A stretch of DNA of 64,000 nucleotides, from contig NZ_AYMP01000014.1 of the NCBI RefSeq assembly GCF_000633515.1, positions 62,001-126,000 on the forward strand, in the 5' to 3' direction. The DNA comes from Morganella morganii H1r (lineage in GTDB: Bacteria; Pseudomonadota; Gammaproteobacteria; Enterobacterales; Enterobacteriaceae). A program made the translations under genes and the position numbers. Shown here piece by piece: positions 27,348 through 37,386 of this stretch (positions are counted from its first letter, which is position 1; each line of letters starts with the position of its first letter). The notes beneath the pieces were generated by a model, which had not been told where the DNA came from, made no database searches, and was given only the letters and a program-made list of their open reading frames with translations.

Positions 27348-27373
27348 AAAAGACCCGCAGTGCGGGTCTTTTT
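27348..27373 (+). terminator. Terminator after speAB
   Basis: AAGACCCGC, loop AGT, GCGGGTCTT then TTT. Confidence 0.88.
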
Positions 27374-27503
27374 GCATCTGCCTGTCATAAGCCGGACTAT
27401 TGCTCATTATGTGCTTACCGGCTTGCAACCCCGGTAAAAACGAGTATGTTTTTAAATGAGTATTAATATCATAACGAAATACCTCACTCATAAGGAGCAC
27501 ATC

Positions 27504-28283
27504 ATGGCACTAACGGGTAAAGTGGTTCTGGTTACCGGCGCTGCACAGGGGATTGGTCGTGGTATTGCACTGCGCTTAGCCAAAGAAGGGGCAGATATCG
27601 CGCTGGTGGATCTGAAAGAAGAAGGGCTGGCGAAAGTCAAAAAAGAAGTGGAAGCCCTGGGCCGCAAAGCGGCGGTATTCACCGCGGATATCAGTCAGCG
27701 TGACCAGGTTTTTGCGGTTGTCGATAAAGCAGAACAAGCGCTGGGCGGTTTTGATGTTATCGTCAATAACGCCGGTATTGCCCAGGTTAAGGCGATTGAA
27801 GATGTCCGTCCGGAGGATATGGATCGTATTTTCCGCATTAACGTCGACGGCACGATGTGGGGAATTCAGGCCGCAGCGGCCAAATTCAAAGCACGCGGAC
27901 AGAAAGGGAAAATCATTAATGCCTCATCCATTGCCGGGCATGATGGTTTTGCCTTACTCGGCGTCTATTCTGCCACTAAATTTGCGGTCCGCGCACTGAC
28001 ACAGGCAGCGGCCAAAGAGTTCGCCAGCAGCGGGATCACCGTGAACGCTTACTGTCCGGGTATCGTCGGCACGGACATGTGGGTGGAAATTGATGAGCGT
28101 TTCTCTGAAATCACCGGTGCACCGAAAGGGGAAACCTACAAAAAATATGTCGACGGTATTGCGCTGGGCCGCGCTCAGACACCGGATGATGTGGCGGCAC
28201 TGGTTGCCTTCCTGGCCAGCGACGACTCGGATTACATCACCGGCCAGGCGATTCTGACCGATGGCGGTATTGTTTACCGCTAA
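27504..28283 (+). CDS. budC: (S)-acetoin forming diacetyl reductase / 2,3-butanediol dehydrogenase (SDR)
   Basis: 259 residues, short-chain dehydrogenase: NAD motif [18 protein letters not shown], catalytic Ser (NASSIAG) and YSATK, and C-terminal [13 protein letters not shown]. The C-terminal region with the [25 protein letters not shown] insert is the pattern of BudC/acetoin reductases from Klebsiella and Serratia. Start at ATG 27504 selected by TAAGGAG. Monocistronic with a strong terminator. budA and budB are not adjacent. Confidence 0.9.
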   Translation: MALTGKVVLVTGAAQGIGRGIALRLAKEGADIALVDLKEEGLAKVKKEVEALGRKAAVFTADISQRDQVFAVVDKAEQALGGFDVIVNNAGIAQVKAIEDVRPEDMDRIFRINVDGTMWGIQAAAAKFKARGQKGKIINASSIAGHDGFALLGVYSATKFAVRALTQAAAKEFASSGITVNAYCPGIVGTDMWVEIDERFSEITGAPKGETYKKYVDGIALGRAQTPDDVAALVAFLASDDSDYITGQAILTDGGIVYR

Positions 28284-28307
28284 ACTATTGCGTTGATACT
28301 GAGAGAC

Positions 28308-28340
28308 ATCCGCCGCATGCTGAATGCGGCGGATTTTTTT
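28308..28340 (+). terminator. Terminator after budC
   Basis: ATCCGCCGCAT, loop, ATGCGGCGGAT and seven T. Confidence 0.93.
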
Positions 28341-28421
28341 ATGTATACTGATCCGCAGGATAACGCTGCGGGTGACAGTCATGAAATACGATCGGAATGA
28401 TCTCTGTTTAAGACGATAATT

Positions 28422-28502
28422 ATGTCAGATATAATTGCTGAAGAGCCTGCAGTGGAAACAGAATATCAATTTAACCTTATCATAACTATTTCCGCAGTAT
28501 AA
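28422..28502 (+). other. Short open frame at the left edge of the low-GC block (possible gene remnant)
   Basis: A 26-codon frame (MSDIIAEEPAVETEY..., ending in TAA at 28500-28502) lies after the budC terminator. A weak promoter-like TATACT is at 28343-28348. There is no clear Shine-Dalgarno and I do not recognise the peptide. Base composition falls sharply here toward the M66 gene, so it may be the cut 5' end of a gene. Confidence 0.3.
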
Positions 28503-28538
28503 AAATAATCAACAAACGTAATGCTATGAATTGATAAG

Positions 28539-31205
28539 TTAATAACCATTAATCGTATACGTTAGATTATCACTGCCAGGATTTATTGATTTTTCCACTG
28601 CGACTACACCCCGGATAATAATACGAGCTATTCGCGGCAATCGTTCCCGGTTAACATTAACATGAAACTGGTTCATTTCATTATCTGCAATTCTGAAATT
28701 AATTAATGTATGAGTGCTTTTTGTTCCATTTTCATATTCCACTTCCAGATAGCAACTATTATCTTTAATTTCATCTGATTTATATACCATACCAAAAGCA
28801 GCGTTCAGGGCCGGGTAAATATAACTCGGCAATTGATTTTCAGGATCATAGTACCCAAGTATTGTAATGACTTTAACACCTTGCTCAAAAGGAATACGCT
28901 CAATATATAGCATACTATCGGGAAACCAAGTATAGCCATCAGAAATATAGTGTAAATCAATGTGTTTTTCAGCGGAAAAACTCGTTCCATTCATATGAAT
29001 TCTAACATCATATACTGATTCCACATGGATTTTTATTACATTACCGTTGTTATTCAGATTAGCAGCCGGGAAATGAATATCTGGTATCCAGCTGTAGTCT
29101 TGACAAAGTATAAATAAATAAGGTGAAATGTTAAAATAATTATTGAGTTCCGTACTGGTAATTGATGTTCCATTAGAAACATCAACATCCTTATATTGCT
29201 CTAAATCCGGATATTTCATTTTCAACCAAGAACCATTATGGGATAAAAAATACAAATCTGCATTTTTTATTGCGGTAAAACTGCTTCCATTCATATGTAA
29301 ATCAACACTATATGATGCTGATGTGTTGATTTTAATAATTTTACCATTATTTTCAGAGTCAGATATTGGGAAATATATATTTTTTGCCCATCCTCCATCA
29401 TAAAGGGAAATGTAAATATAATCATACTCATCAAGGTATTTACTTATGTCACCAGCAGATACATCTATTTCGTTCTTAATGTTAATATATTTAAAGTAAA
29501 AGCTTTCAATTATATGGTTATAATCCACCATTTTATTTTTTTTGCTATCCCAAATACTAAATCCGGTTTTTGAATCAGGATTAAATACTGCTTTGCTTTC
29601 TAAGCTTTTTTGAATGTAATATAATGAGTATGGCGTATGTAAAGTAAAAACATTATATTTTTCATACATAGGATCACCACCAGCCATAGCATCTTTACCA
29701 AGTGAATGCCCTTCAAAAGGAAGAGCGTACTCTCCAACGCCGTAATATTCTAAATAAGTAGGTTGATGGGTAATTTCTTGTCTGAAATTAGGCAGAAAGA
29801 AATTTTTATCACAATCCCATCCCCACGTTGAGTTTCGGTGAGTTGGTATTTGATCTACTGAACCATCAAATCCACCAGGATAGTGCCCTAAGCCAAAGTT
29901 ATGCCCGACTTCATGGCTAAATTCATTTCGTATCGTATCATCTAACGTCACCATGCCACTTCCGCCGGATCCTCCATGGACGACTAAACCGTTTTCATAC
30001 ATTCCAATAGTTGTATGTGCTGTAAATTGAGATACCTTTCCTGCAGGGCTAAGATCTCTGCCTGTTGCATTAATACCATAATTAGCATTATTAATTCCTG
30101 ATGCGATAAGGGATTTAGCAATTTGTTCCCTCATAATTCCATCATGCCAGCCGCCATTTCCGGGGGCATGTCCCGTAAGTAACCGGCCATCCGGTAACAT
30201 TACTTCGTCTAAATCAATGGGGTCATATGTATTGACAGTTAATCGGGAGACAGGAATTTGCTGAAAATATTGGCGATGATATTCAGGGTTTTCCTGAAAT
30301 TCAAAAATTTTACGATGAGGAGTTAGCATACCAATTGCTATCGTATTTAAAATCAATTCATTAGGTGCTTTAATAACCGGGTTATAAATAAAACCAGATT
30401 TACCCCCTCTCGAAAATTTAAATTTTATCCCCGGGTACATCACATGATAAGGTACAATCACAGACCATGTATTTCCCATATATTGAATTTCAGATAAAAA
30501 TTTCCCGGTACTATTATTATCATTTACCTCGTACCATGTCCCTTTATCATTGACAAGAAATATAGATTCTCCTTTCTCAAGGTTTCTTTTTGATGCATTA
30601 AATAAAATAGTAATTCCATATGTTGATGTGCATTCAAAAAATACTTTTTTACCAGTATAACTGGTATTATAAAAAAGCTCAAAAGAGGGAGAATGCCCAC
30701 CATCATAAGTGATTACTTTGATGGAATTATATTCCTTAATAAATTTGTTAAAATAAACTGCGTCTTTAGAATTTTGCAGTTCTTCACTATCATTTAATAT
30801 GAAATCAAAATGTGAAGGTAATGAAAAATCTGCATCTATTTTCGCATATACTTTTGTACATATCTTTGTTAAGTTATCAGGTGGTAGCATTTCCTCATGA
30901 AATAAAATTTCATCATTATGATAAATAGTGAAAAAAATTGGAGATAAACTTAACGAATCAATATGCGGTTTAAACATAATCATTGTTTTTCGATTAGATA
31001 TGATATCCGGCTGAATATCATCATAAATATATCTCCCTGCCGGAATAATACTATTCTGTACATAATAAACAGTTCCTTCAAGTTCCCCCTGAGTGTCACT
31101 GGGGGAACTTATATTATTGAAGTAAGTGATGTTTTCATGTGAGTTCAATTCTGAGTAATTCAATGTTTTCTTTCCTGTCTCTGCAGAGCATTTTTTAAGA
31201 TTCAC
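28539..31205 (-). CDS. M66-family (StcE/dictomallein-like) zinc metalloprotease without signal peptide
   Basis: 888 residues. Catalytic motif HEVGHNFGLGHY at residues 431-442 (His431, Glu432, His435, third ligand His441) within a block typical of M66 peptidases (SRLTVNTYDPIDLDEVMLPDGRLLTGHAPGNGGWHDGIMREQIAKSL ... WGWDCDKNFFLPN). StcE of EHEC cleaves mucin-type glycoproteins after type II secretion; the substrate here is unknown. The N-terminus (about 1-290) is beta-rich and unassigned. Residues about 585-790 hold two tandem repeats of about 102 residues. Start is GTG 31205 with CAGGAAA upstream; an in-frame stop lies 10 codons upstream, so no signal peptide can be added. Strikingly AT-rich compared with neighbours, indicating transfer. 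Alone on its strand between budC and a pirin scar. Confidence 0.88.
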   Translation of the reverse strand: MNLKKCSAETGKKTLNYSELNSHENITYFNNISSPSDTQGELEGTVYYVQNSIIPAGRYIYDDIQPDIISNRKTMIMFKPHIDSLSLSPIFFTIYHNDEILFHEEMLPPDNLTKICTKVYAKIDADFSLPSHFDFILNDSEELQNSKDAVYFNKFIKEYNSIKVITYDGGHSPSFELFYNTSYTGKKVFFECTSTYGITILFNASKRNLEKGESIFLVNDKGTWYEVNDNNSTGKFLSEIQYMGNTWSVIVPYHVMYPGIKFKFSRGGKSGFIYNPVIKAPNELILNTIAIGMLTPHRKIFEFQENPEYHRQYFQQIPVSRLTVNTYDPIDLDEVMLPDGRLLTGHAPGNGGWHDGIMREQIAKSLIASGINNANYGINATGRDLSPAGKVSQFTAHTTIGMYENGLVVHGGSGGSGMVTLDDTIRNEFSHEVGHNFGLGHYPGGFDGSVDQIPTHRNSTWGWDCDKNFFLPNFRQEITHQPTYLEYYGVGEYALPFEGHSLGKDAMAGGDPMYEKYNVFTLHTPYSLYYIQKSLESKAVFNPDSKTGFSIWDSKKNKMVDYNHIIESFYFKYINIKNEIDVSAGDISKYLDEYDYIYISLYDGGWAKNIYFPISDSENNGKIIKINTSASYSVDLHMNGSSFTAIKNADLYFLSHNGSWLKMKYPDLEQYKDVDVSNGTSITSTELNNYFNISPYLFILCQDYSWIPDIHFPAANLNNNGNVIKIHVESVYDVRIHMNGTSFSAEKHIDLHYISDGYTWFPDSMLYIERIPFEQGVKVITILGYYDPENQLPSYIYPALNAAFGMVYKSDEIKDNSCYLEVEYENGTKSTHTLINFRIADNEMNQFHVNVNRERLPRIARIIIRGVVAVEKSINPGSDNLTYTINGY
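28960..29400 (-). repeat. Two tandem ~100-residue repeats in the M66 C-terminal region
   Basis: The patterns FPxxxxxNNGxxIKI, YxVxxHMNGxSFxAxK and DLxxxS recur about 102 codons apart. In DNA, the plus-strand tract TTCCATTCATATG occurs at about 28986 and again about 300 bases on (about 29288). They may be a sugar- or surface-binding module. Confidence 0.7.
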
Positions 31206-31568
31206 TTTGGTTTCCTGATAATTAACTAATTAACAGAATTAAAAAAAACTAAGTTTTATTTTCTTTGTGTCTAAATGAAATTTTTCGTGTGAAAAGGTAC
31301 TCTTCATTTTCAGATGTTAATCACAGTTTATTTAATCGTTTTTTTGTAAGGAGAGCTTATCTCCCGATAATAAATCCTGTGTTTCATCCACATCATTATA
31401 CTTCTCTGTTTTGGATTGATTAAAGTATATCGAGACAACAAATATTGTTTGCTATTAACATGATTTGTAATGGTTATTTAGAATATAGAATTTAATGGGT
31501 AGTTATCAATTACGATGAAAAAATACAAGTTTTATTATTACAAATAGTAAAATAGCGCCCTCTGATGA
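31206..31568. other. AT-rich upstream region of the M66 protease
   Basis: No gene seen. The stretch is very AT-rich, should contain the M66 promoter on the minus strand, and includes a small inverted repeat GGAGAGC/TTATCTCC near 31351-31366. It joins the pirin remnant at its right end. Confidence 0.5.
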
Positions 31569-31631
31569 CGGAAATCCGTCGCCGTGCCAATGGCCTTTCG
31601 GTGCGCGGCAGGTGCCGATAATGTTTCTCAT
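31569..31631 (-). pseudogene. 5' remnant of a pirin-family gene
   Basis: On the minus strand an ATG at 31631 with an intact AGGAG Shine-Dalgarno seven bases upstream opens a frame beginning M-R-N-I-I-G-T and continuing APKGHWHGDGFP, which matches the conserved pirin N-terminus (IIG...AP.GHWVGDGFPVR.LFSY). After GDGFP the match stops abruptly and the frame runs into AT-rich unrelated codons (SSEGAILLF...), ending about 20 codons later. GC content changes at the same point. The rest of the pirin gene is not in the window. Confidence 0.75.
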
Positions 31632-31741
31632 GATGTCGCTCCTGACTATCATGAATAAACAGATAATAAGGGCGCGAATCATCAGGGAGTAGTCATGAAA
31701 ACGGGTTTCACTGTTGCAGAAACAGAACAGTCAGCCCCGGG

Positions 31742-33160
31742 TTATCCGGTGTGCAGTGATCCCCGGCACCACTGTGCCAGCCGGGCGATGGCATCCTCCA
31801 CGTCCTTATCACAGCCGAACCCGGCGTTGAGCCGGAAACAGCGGTCGTAGCGGCTGTCAGTGGCAAAGATATGTCCCGGCGCAATGCCAATCCCCTCTGC
31901 GCGGGCATTGAGAAACAGTTCCCGCACATTCAGGCTGCCTTCCGGCATGGTGACCCACAGAACATAGCCGCCTTCCGGTTCGGTCACGGTGGTGCCGGGC
32001 GGGAACTCCCGCAGCACAACACGGCGGATGTTTTGCACCTGTGCCGCCAGTTCACGGCGCAGGCGGCGCAGATGGGCATCATAGCCGCCGTTACTCAGCA
32101 GTTCGCTGATGGCCGCCTGCGGCAGTACCTGAGAGCCCATCGATGAGGTGTATTTGAGGGACGTGATTTTGCGCATGTAATGCTGACTGTGAACCCAGCC
32201 GATACGCACACCGGGCGCGATGGTTTTGGAAAATCCGCTGCACAGAATGACATTATGGCTGAATGCCCGCATCGGGAACGGGCGCTGCCCGCCGAATGCC
32301 GCGTCACCGAAAGTATCATCCTCAATAATGATCACACCGTTTTCATCCGCCCGGCGGGCTATCTCCGCTTTGACGTCATCCGGAATAGTCTTGCCCAGCG
32401 GGTTATTGACGTTGGCGAGTGTCACAAACGCTTTTACCGCTTTGCGGCGGAACAGGGCGGTGAGTTTATCGCAATCCACATATCCGTCTTCACAGGCATC
32501 CACTTCAGTCAGCCGCAGATTGAGATTACGCAGCATCTGTAACAGCACAAAGTAACAGGGGGATTCCACTGCCACCGCATCCCCGGGGCTGAGTGTGGCG
32601 CGCAGCGCCAGTGATAAGGCTTCAATGCAGCCGTTGGTGATCAGCAGGGTTTCCGGGGTGATATGACAGCCGTAACTGACCGCCCGGCGGGCGATTTCCT
32701 CTTTCAGCGGGGCATAGCCGGTGCCTTTGACAGAATCCCCCAGCAGGAATGGTTTGCTGTAGCTGAGCTGACGCATGATAAGACTCAGCTTTCTGACCGG
32801 ATAAAGCTCCCGGCGGCCGTTAGCCAGATCGAGCCGGACACGGCACTCTTCGCCGACCATCGACATATGCAGTTCAGTCTGTTCATCCAGCGGGGCAAAA
32901 TCAGCAGTGTGTGTCTCTGTACTGCCGTTTTCCGTTGCGGGCTGAACCGGGGCGACAAAAAAACCGGATTTCGGCCGCGCCACCGCAACATGCTCATCTT
33001 CCAGCGTGCGCAGTACTTTCAGGGCGGTGGTCAGGCTGACATTGTACTGCGCGGCCAGAACACGGACGGACGGCAGACGGCTGTCCGGTGGTAAAACGCC
33101 CTCACGGACAGCCTGTTTTATCTGATCGGCCATCTGCCGGTAGCGCGGAAGCGGTAGCAT
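31742..33160 (-). CDS. MocR-type regulator: GntR HTH fused to PLP aminotransferase domain
   Basis: 472 residues. N-terminal GntR winged helix (about 1-75: YRQMADQIKQAVREGVLPPDSRLPSVRVLAAQYNVSLTTALKVLRTLEDEHVAVARPKSGFFVAP) and a fold I aminotransferase-like domain (about 110-465) with NPLGKTIP, EDDTFGD and the PLP Lys in LCSGFSKTIAPGVRIGW. Resembles E. coli YdcR. The effector and targets are unknown; the pirin remnant lies about 110 bases past its 3' end, the ybaK-like gene is divergent. Confidence 0.9.
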   Translation of the reverse strand: MLPLPRYRQMADQIKQAVREGVLPPDSRLPSVRVLAAQYNVSLTTALKVLRTLEDEHVAVARPKSGFFVAPVQPATENGSTETHTADFAPLDEQTELHMSMVGEECRVRLDLANGRRELYPVRKLSLIMRQLSYSKPFLLGDSVKGTGYAPLKEEIARRAVSYGCHITPETLLITNGCIEALSLALRATLSPGDAVAVESPCYFVLLQMLRNLNLRLTEVDACEDGYVDCDKLTALFRRKAVKAFVTLANVNNPLGKTIPDDVKAEIARRADENGVIIIEDDTFGDAAFGGQRPFPMRAFSHNVILCSGFSKTIAPGVRIGWVHSQHYMRKITSLKYTSSMGSQVLPQAAISELLSNGGYDAHLRRLRRELAAQVQNIRRVVLREFPPGTTVTEPEGGYVLWVTMPEGSLNVRELFLNARAEGIGIAPGHIFATDSRYDRCFRLNAGFGCDKDVEDAIARLAQWCRGSLHTG

Positions 33161-33259
33161 CTGTTCTGCCTCATTCTTACGGGTTCTGTGTGTTTCTGTA
33201 AGAGTACGTTGAGAGTAAATTATGACGCAAGGGTTTCTCCGGCTGACTGTGAGGTTTAT

Positions 33260-33754
33260 ATGACAACATTTGACAAAATCACCCGTTTACTGGATTCACG
33301 GGCAGTTTCCTTTGAGGTGATCGAACATCCGGCGGAAGGCCGTTCTGATGCGATAAGTAAAATCCGGGGGAATAAACTGAGCCAGGCGGCAAAAGCCATG
33401 GTCTTACAGGTTACCGGCAGCACACCGGATATCCGCTATGTGCTGGCGATTGTGCCGGGTGACTGCAAAGTCAATTTTAAAAACGCCGCGAAACTGGCGG
33501 GCGGGAAGAAAGCCTCATTTGCCGCGCCGGAAACGGCACAGGCGCTGACCGGCTGCCCGATGGGAGCGGTTCCGCCGTTCAGCTTTAATGACGAACTGAC
33601 GCTCTATGTTGATAAGCGCCTGACCGGTGCAGGGCGGGTATTTTTTAATGCCGGTGAACTGGTGAGATCAGTATCTCTGGCAGCGGATGACTATTTCAGT
33701 GTGATCGGTCATGATCGCATTGCGGATATTGCGGTACCTCCCGCCGCAGAATAA
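33260..33754 (+). CDS. YbaK/EbsC-family aminoacyl-tRNA deacylase
   Basis: 164-residue single-domain editing protein that deacylates mischarged tRNAs in trans (family function; specificity unclear). Catalytic-site Lys is in GDCKVNFKNAAKLAGGKKASFA, with the GCPMGAVPPFSF loop and FFNAGELVRSVSLAADDYF. Start at ATG 33260 set by GAGG six bases upstream. Followed by a GNAT gene after 21 bases. Confidence 0.87.
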   Translation: MTTFDKITRLLDSRAVSFEVIEHPAEGRSDAISKIRGNKLSQAAKAMVLQVTGSTPDIRYVLAIVPGDCKVNFKNAAKLAGGKKASFAAPETAQALTGCPMGAVPPFSFNDELTLYVDKRLTGAGRVFFNAGELVRSVSLAADDYFSVIGHDRIADIAVPPAAE

Positions 33755-33775
33755 CAATGATAACGGAGAATAACG

Positions 33776-34324
33776 ATGGAATATTGTGTTGCTGAACTGA
33801 CGGATATGGATCAGGTAAAAGCCTTATTAAAACGTTATCATCTGACCACCATCAGTGATGAAGACAAACCGGACGGCTTTGTCACCACACAGATGAGTGA
33901 TGAGCAGATGATTGATTTAATTGAAAACGAGCAGGGATTATTTGTCGCCAAACAGGATGGTAAGGTAGTGGCATTTGTGATGGCGGCATCCTGGCAGTAC
34001 TGGTCACCGTGGCCGCTGTTTGCCCATATGATTGATAAACTGGGTGATTATGAGTTTGCCGGTCAGACACTGACCACAGAGAACTCGTATCAGTACGGCC
34101 CGGTCTGTATTGATGCATCTCTGCGCGGTCAGGGCGTACTGGAAGGGCTGTTTGCTTTTGCGCTGGAAAAAATGTCGCAGCGGTTTGATATCCTGGTGAC
34201 CTTTATCAACAAGGTTAATCCGCGCTCTTATGCCGCGCACACCCGTAAGCTCGGGCTGACGGTGCTGGATGAGTTCGGATTCAATAATAACCATTATTAC
34301 TGGCTGGTCTGCGAAACACGCTGA
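33776..34324 (+). CDS. GNAT-family N-acetyltransferase
   Basis: 182 residues. Acetyl-CoA-binding pattern GPVCIDASLRGQGVLEGLFAFALEKM (Q/R-x-x-G-x-G/A variant RGQGVL), preceded by GLFVAKQDGKVVAFVMAASW and followed by FINKVNPRSYAAHTRKLGLTVLDEFGFNNNHYYWLV. Substrate unknown. ATG at 33776, good AACGGAG upstream. Co-directional with the deacylase gene, likely an operon. Confidence 0.85.
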   Translation: MEYCVAELTDMDQVKALLKRYHLTTISDEDKPDGFVTTQMSDEQMIDLIENEQGLFVAKQDGKVVAFVMAASWQYWSPWPLFAHMIDKLGDYEFAGQTLTTENSYQYGPVCIDASLRGQGVLEGLFAFALEKMSQRFDILVTFINKVNPRSYAAHTRKLGLTVLDEFGFNNNHYYWLVCETR

Positions 34325-34343
34325 ACAGTCCGGGAAAAATAAG

Positions 34344-34388
34344 AAACCCGCCGCAGCCGTTGAATAGTCAGGGCTGCGGCGGGTTTTT
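34344..34388. terminator. Bidirectional terminator between the GNAT gene and fabV
   Basis: AAACCCGCCGCAGCC (34344-34358) pairs with GGCTGCGGCGGGTTTTT (34372-34388); A and T tracts on both sides. Confidence 0.93.
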
Positions 34389-34397
34389 CAGTGATGA

Positions 34398-35597
34398 TTA
34401 GACTAATTCTTTCACGTCGAAGTTAACTTCACCGCTTAAATCAGCATCATAATCAACGCCATTGAGACCAAAGCCGAATAAACGGAGGAACTCCGCTTTA
34501 TAACCCTGATAGTCGGTTAATTCGTTGATGTTATCATCTGTCAGCTGCTGCCAGATTTCACGGCAGGTGTTCTGCACATCATCGCGTAATTCCCAGTCAT
34601 CCAGACGCAGACGCTGTTTTTCATCGGTTTCCGGTGCGGAACCGTTAAACAGTTTGGTGGCAAATAAGCGCTGAGTCTGTTCGATACAGCCTTCGTGAAT
34701 GCCTTTCTCTTTCATGATCTTAAACACGATAGAGATATATAACGGCATGACCGGAATGGCAGAAGAGGCCTGAGTCACGACAGATTTCAGGACAGCGACA
34801 TAGGCCGCGCCGCCTTTGGCCTGCAGTTTCTGATTAATCGCCGCCGCTGCGCGATCCAGATCTTCTTTGGCTTTACCTAAGGTACCGTGCCAGTAAATCG
34901 GCCATGTTAAATCGGTACCGATATAGGAGTAGGCAACAGACTGTGCATTATCCGCCAGAACACCGGCTTCTTCTAATGCATTCATCCACAGTTCCCAGTC
35001 CTGGCCGCCCATCACTTTGACGGTATCTGCGATTTCCTGCTCATTGGCCGGTTCAACAACGGCTTCGATCAGCACGTCTTTGTTGGTATCCAGCGCGACA
35101 GATTTGTACGGTTCACCGATAGGTTTCAGGGCAGAGCGGACAATTTCGCCGGTTTCCGGCATTTTGCGGACCGGCGATGCTAGAGAATAAACCACCAGAT
35201 CGATCTGACCCAAATCCTGTTTAATCAGATCAATAACGGTCTGACGGCATTCATCAGAGAAGGCATCCCCGTTGATGCTTTTTGCATACAGGCCTTCTTC
35301 TTTGGCGGCTTTATCAAAAGCCGCTGCGTTGTACCAGCCGGCAGAACCGGTTTTGCTTTCGCTGCCCGGCTTTTCGAAAAATACACCGATAGTTGCTGCA
35401 CCGCTGCCGAATGCGGCATTGATACGGGAAGCCAGACCGTAACCGGTGGATGCACCAATCACCAGAACCTTTTCAGGGCCGTTTTTCAGTTCGCCGCAGG
35501 ATTTCACACGGGCGATTTGCTCACGAACATGGGCTTCACAGCCCGCCGGATGAGCGGTAGTGCAGATAAAACCACGAATTTTAGGTTTGATAATCAT
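34398..35597 (-). CDS. fabV: Trans-2-enoyl-ACP/CoA reductase FabV
   Basis: 399 residues, NADH-dependent last step of fatty-acid elongation. Large SDR-like fold: [20 protein letters not shown] start, nucleotide motif [30 protein letters not shown], and catalytic Tyr-x8-Lys block with [25 protein letters not shown]. FabV enzymes are largely insensitive to triclosan, unlike FabI. Monocistronic. Confidence 0.96.
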   Translation of the reverse strand: MIIKPKIRGFICTTAHPAGCEAHVREQIARVKSCGELKNGPEKVLVIGASTGYGLASRINAAFGSGAATIGVFFEKPGSESKTGSAGWYNAAAFDKAAKEEGLYAKSINGDAFSDECRQTVIDLIKQDLGQIDLVVYSLASPVRKMPETGEIVRSALKPIGEPYKSVALDTNKDVLIEAVVEPANEQEIADTVKVMGGQDWELWMNALEEAGVLADNAQSVAYSYIGTDLTWPIYWHGTLGKAKEDLDRAAAAINQKLQAKGGAAYVAVLKSVVTQASSAIPVMPLYISIVFKIMKEKGIHEGCIEQTQRLFATKLFNGSAPETDEKQRLRLDDWELRDDVQNTCREIWQQLTDDNINELTDYQGYKAEFLRLFGFGLNGVDYDADLSGEVNFDVKELV

Positions 35598-35699
35598 AGT
35601 TATTTTTTCTTGGTAGCCAACAATCAGGGGCTAATATACCTGATCTTCTTCATTTACTTAAGACAATGCGGCGATAAACCCGCAAAGCAGACCAGTTAA

Positions 35700-37164
<1,465 letters not shown>

Positions 37165-37338
37165 CGTATTAATGATATCCGTGTATTCAGCCCGGTATAT
37201 GACCGTTAATTCCCGGACGGGTGCCGATACTGATAAATGAGTAATAAAATACTGTGATGATTTTCAGATTGTCAGATAGTAGCGGCTTACAGAGCCTTTA
37301 TCTATCAGTGTTATCCGAAGCGTGACAGAGATAGACAT

Positions 37339-37365
37339 AAAAAGCCCGGCGAAGGTAAGCCGGGC
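37339..37365 (-). terminator. Terminator of agp
   Basis: GCCCGGC (37344-37350) and GCCGGGC (37359-37365), with a T-run on the minus strand (A 37339-37343). Confidence 0.85.
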
Positions 37366-37386
37366 GGGAATATGAATATATAATGT

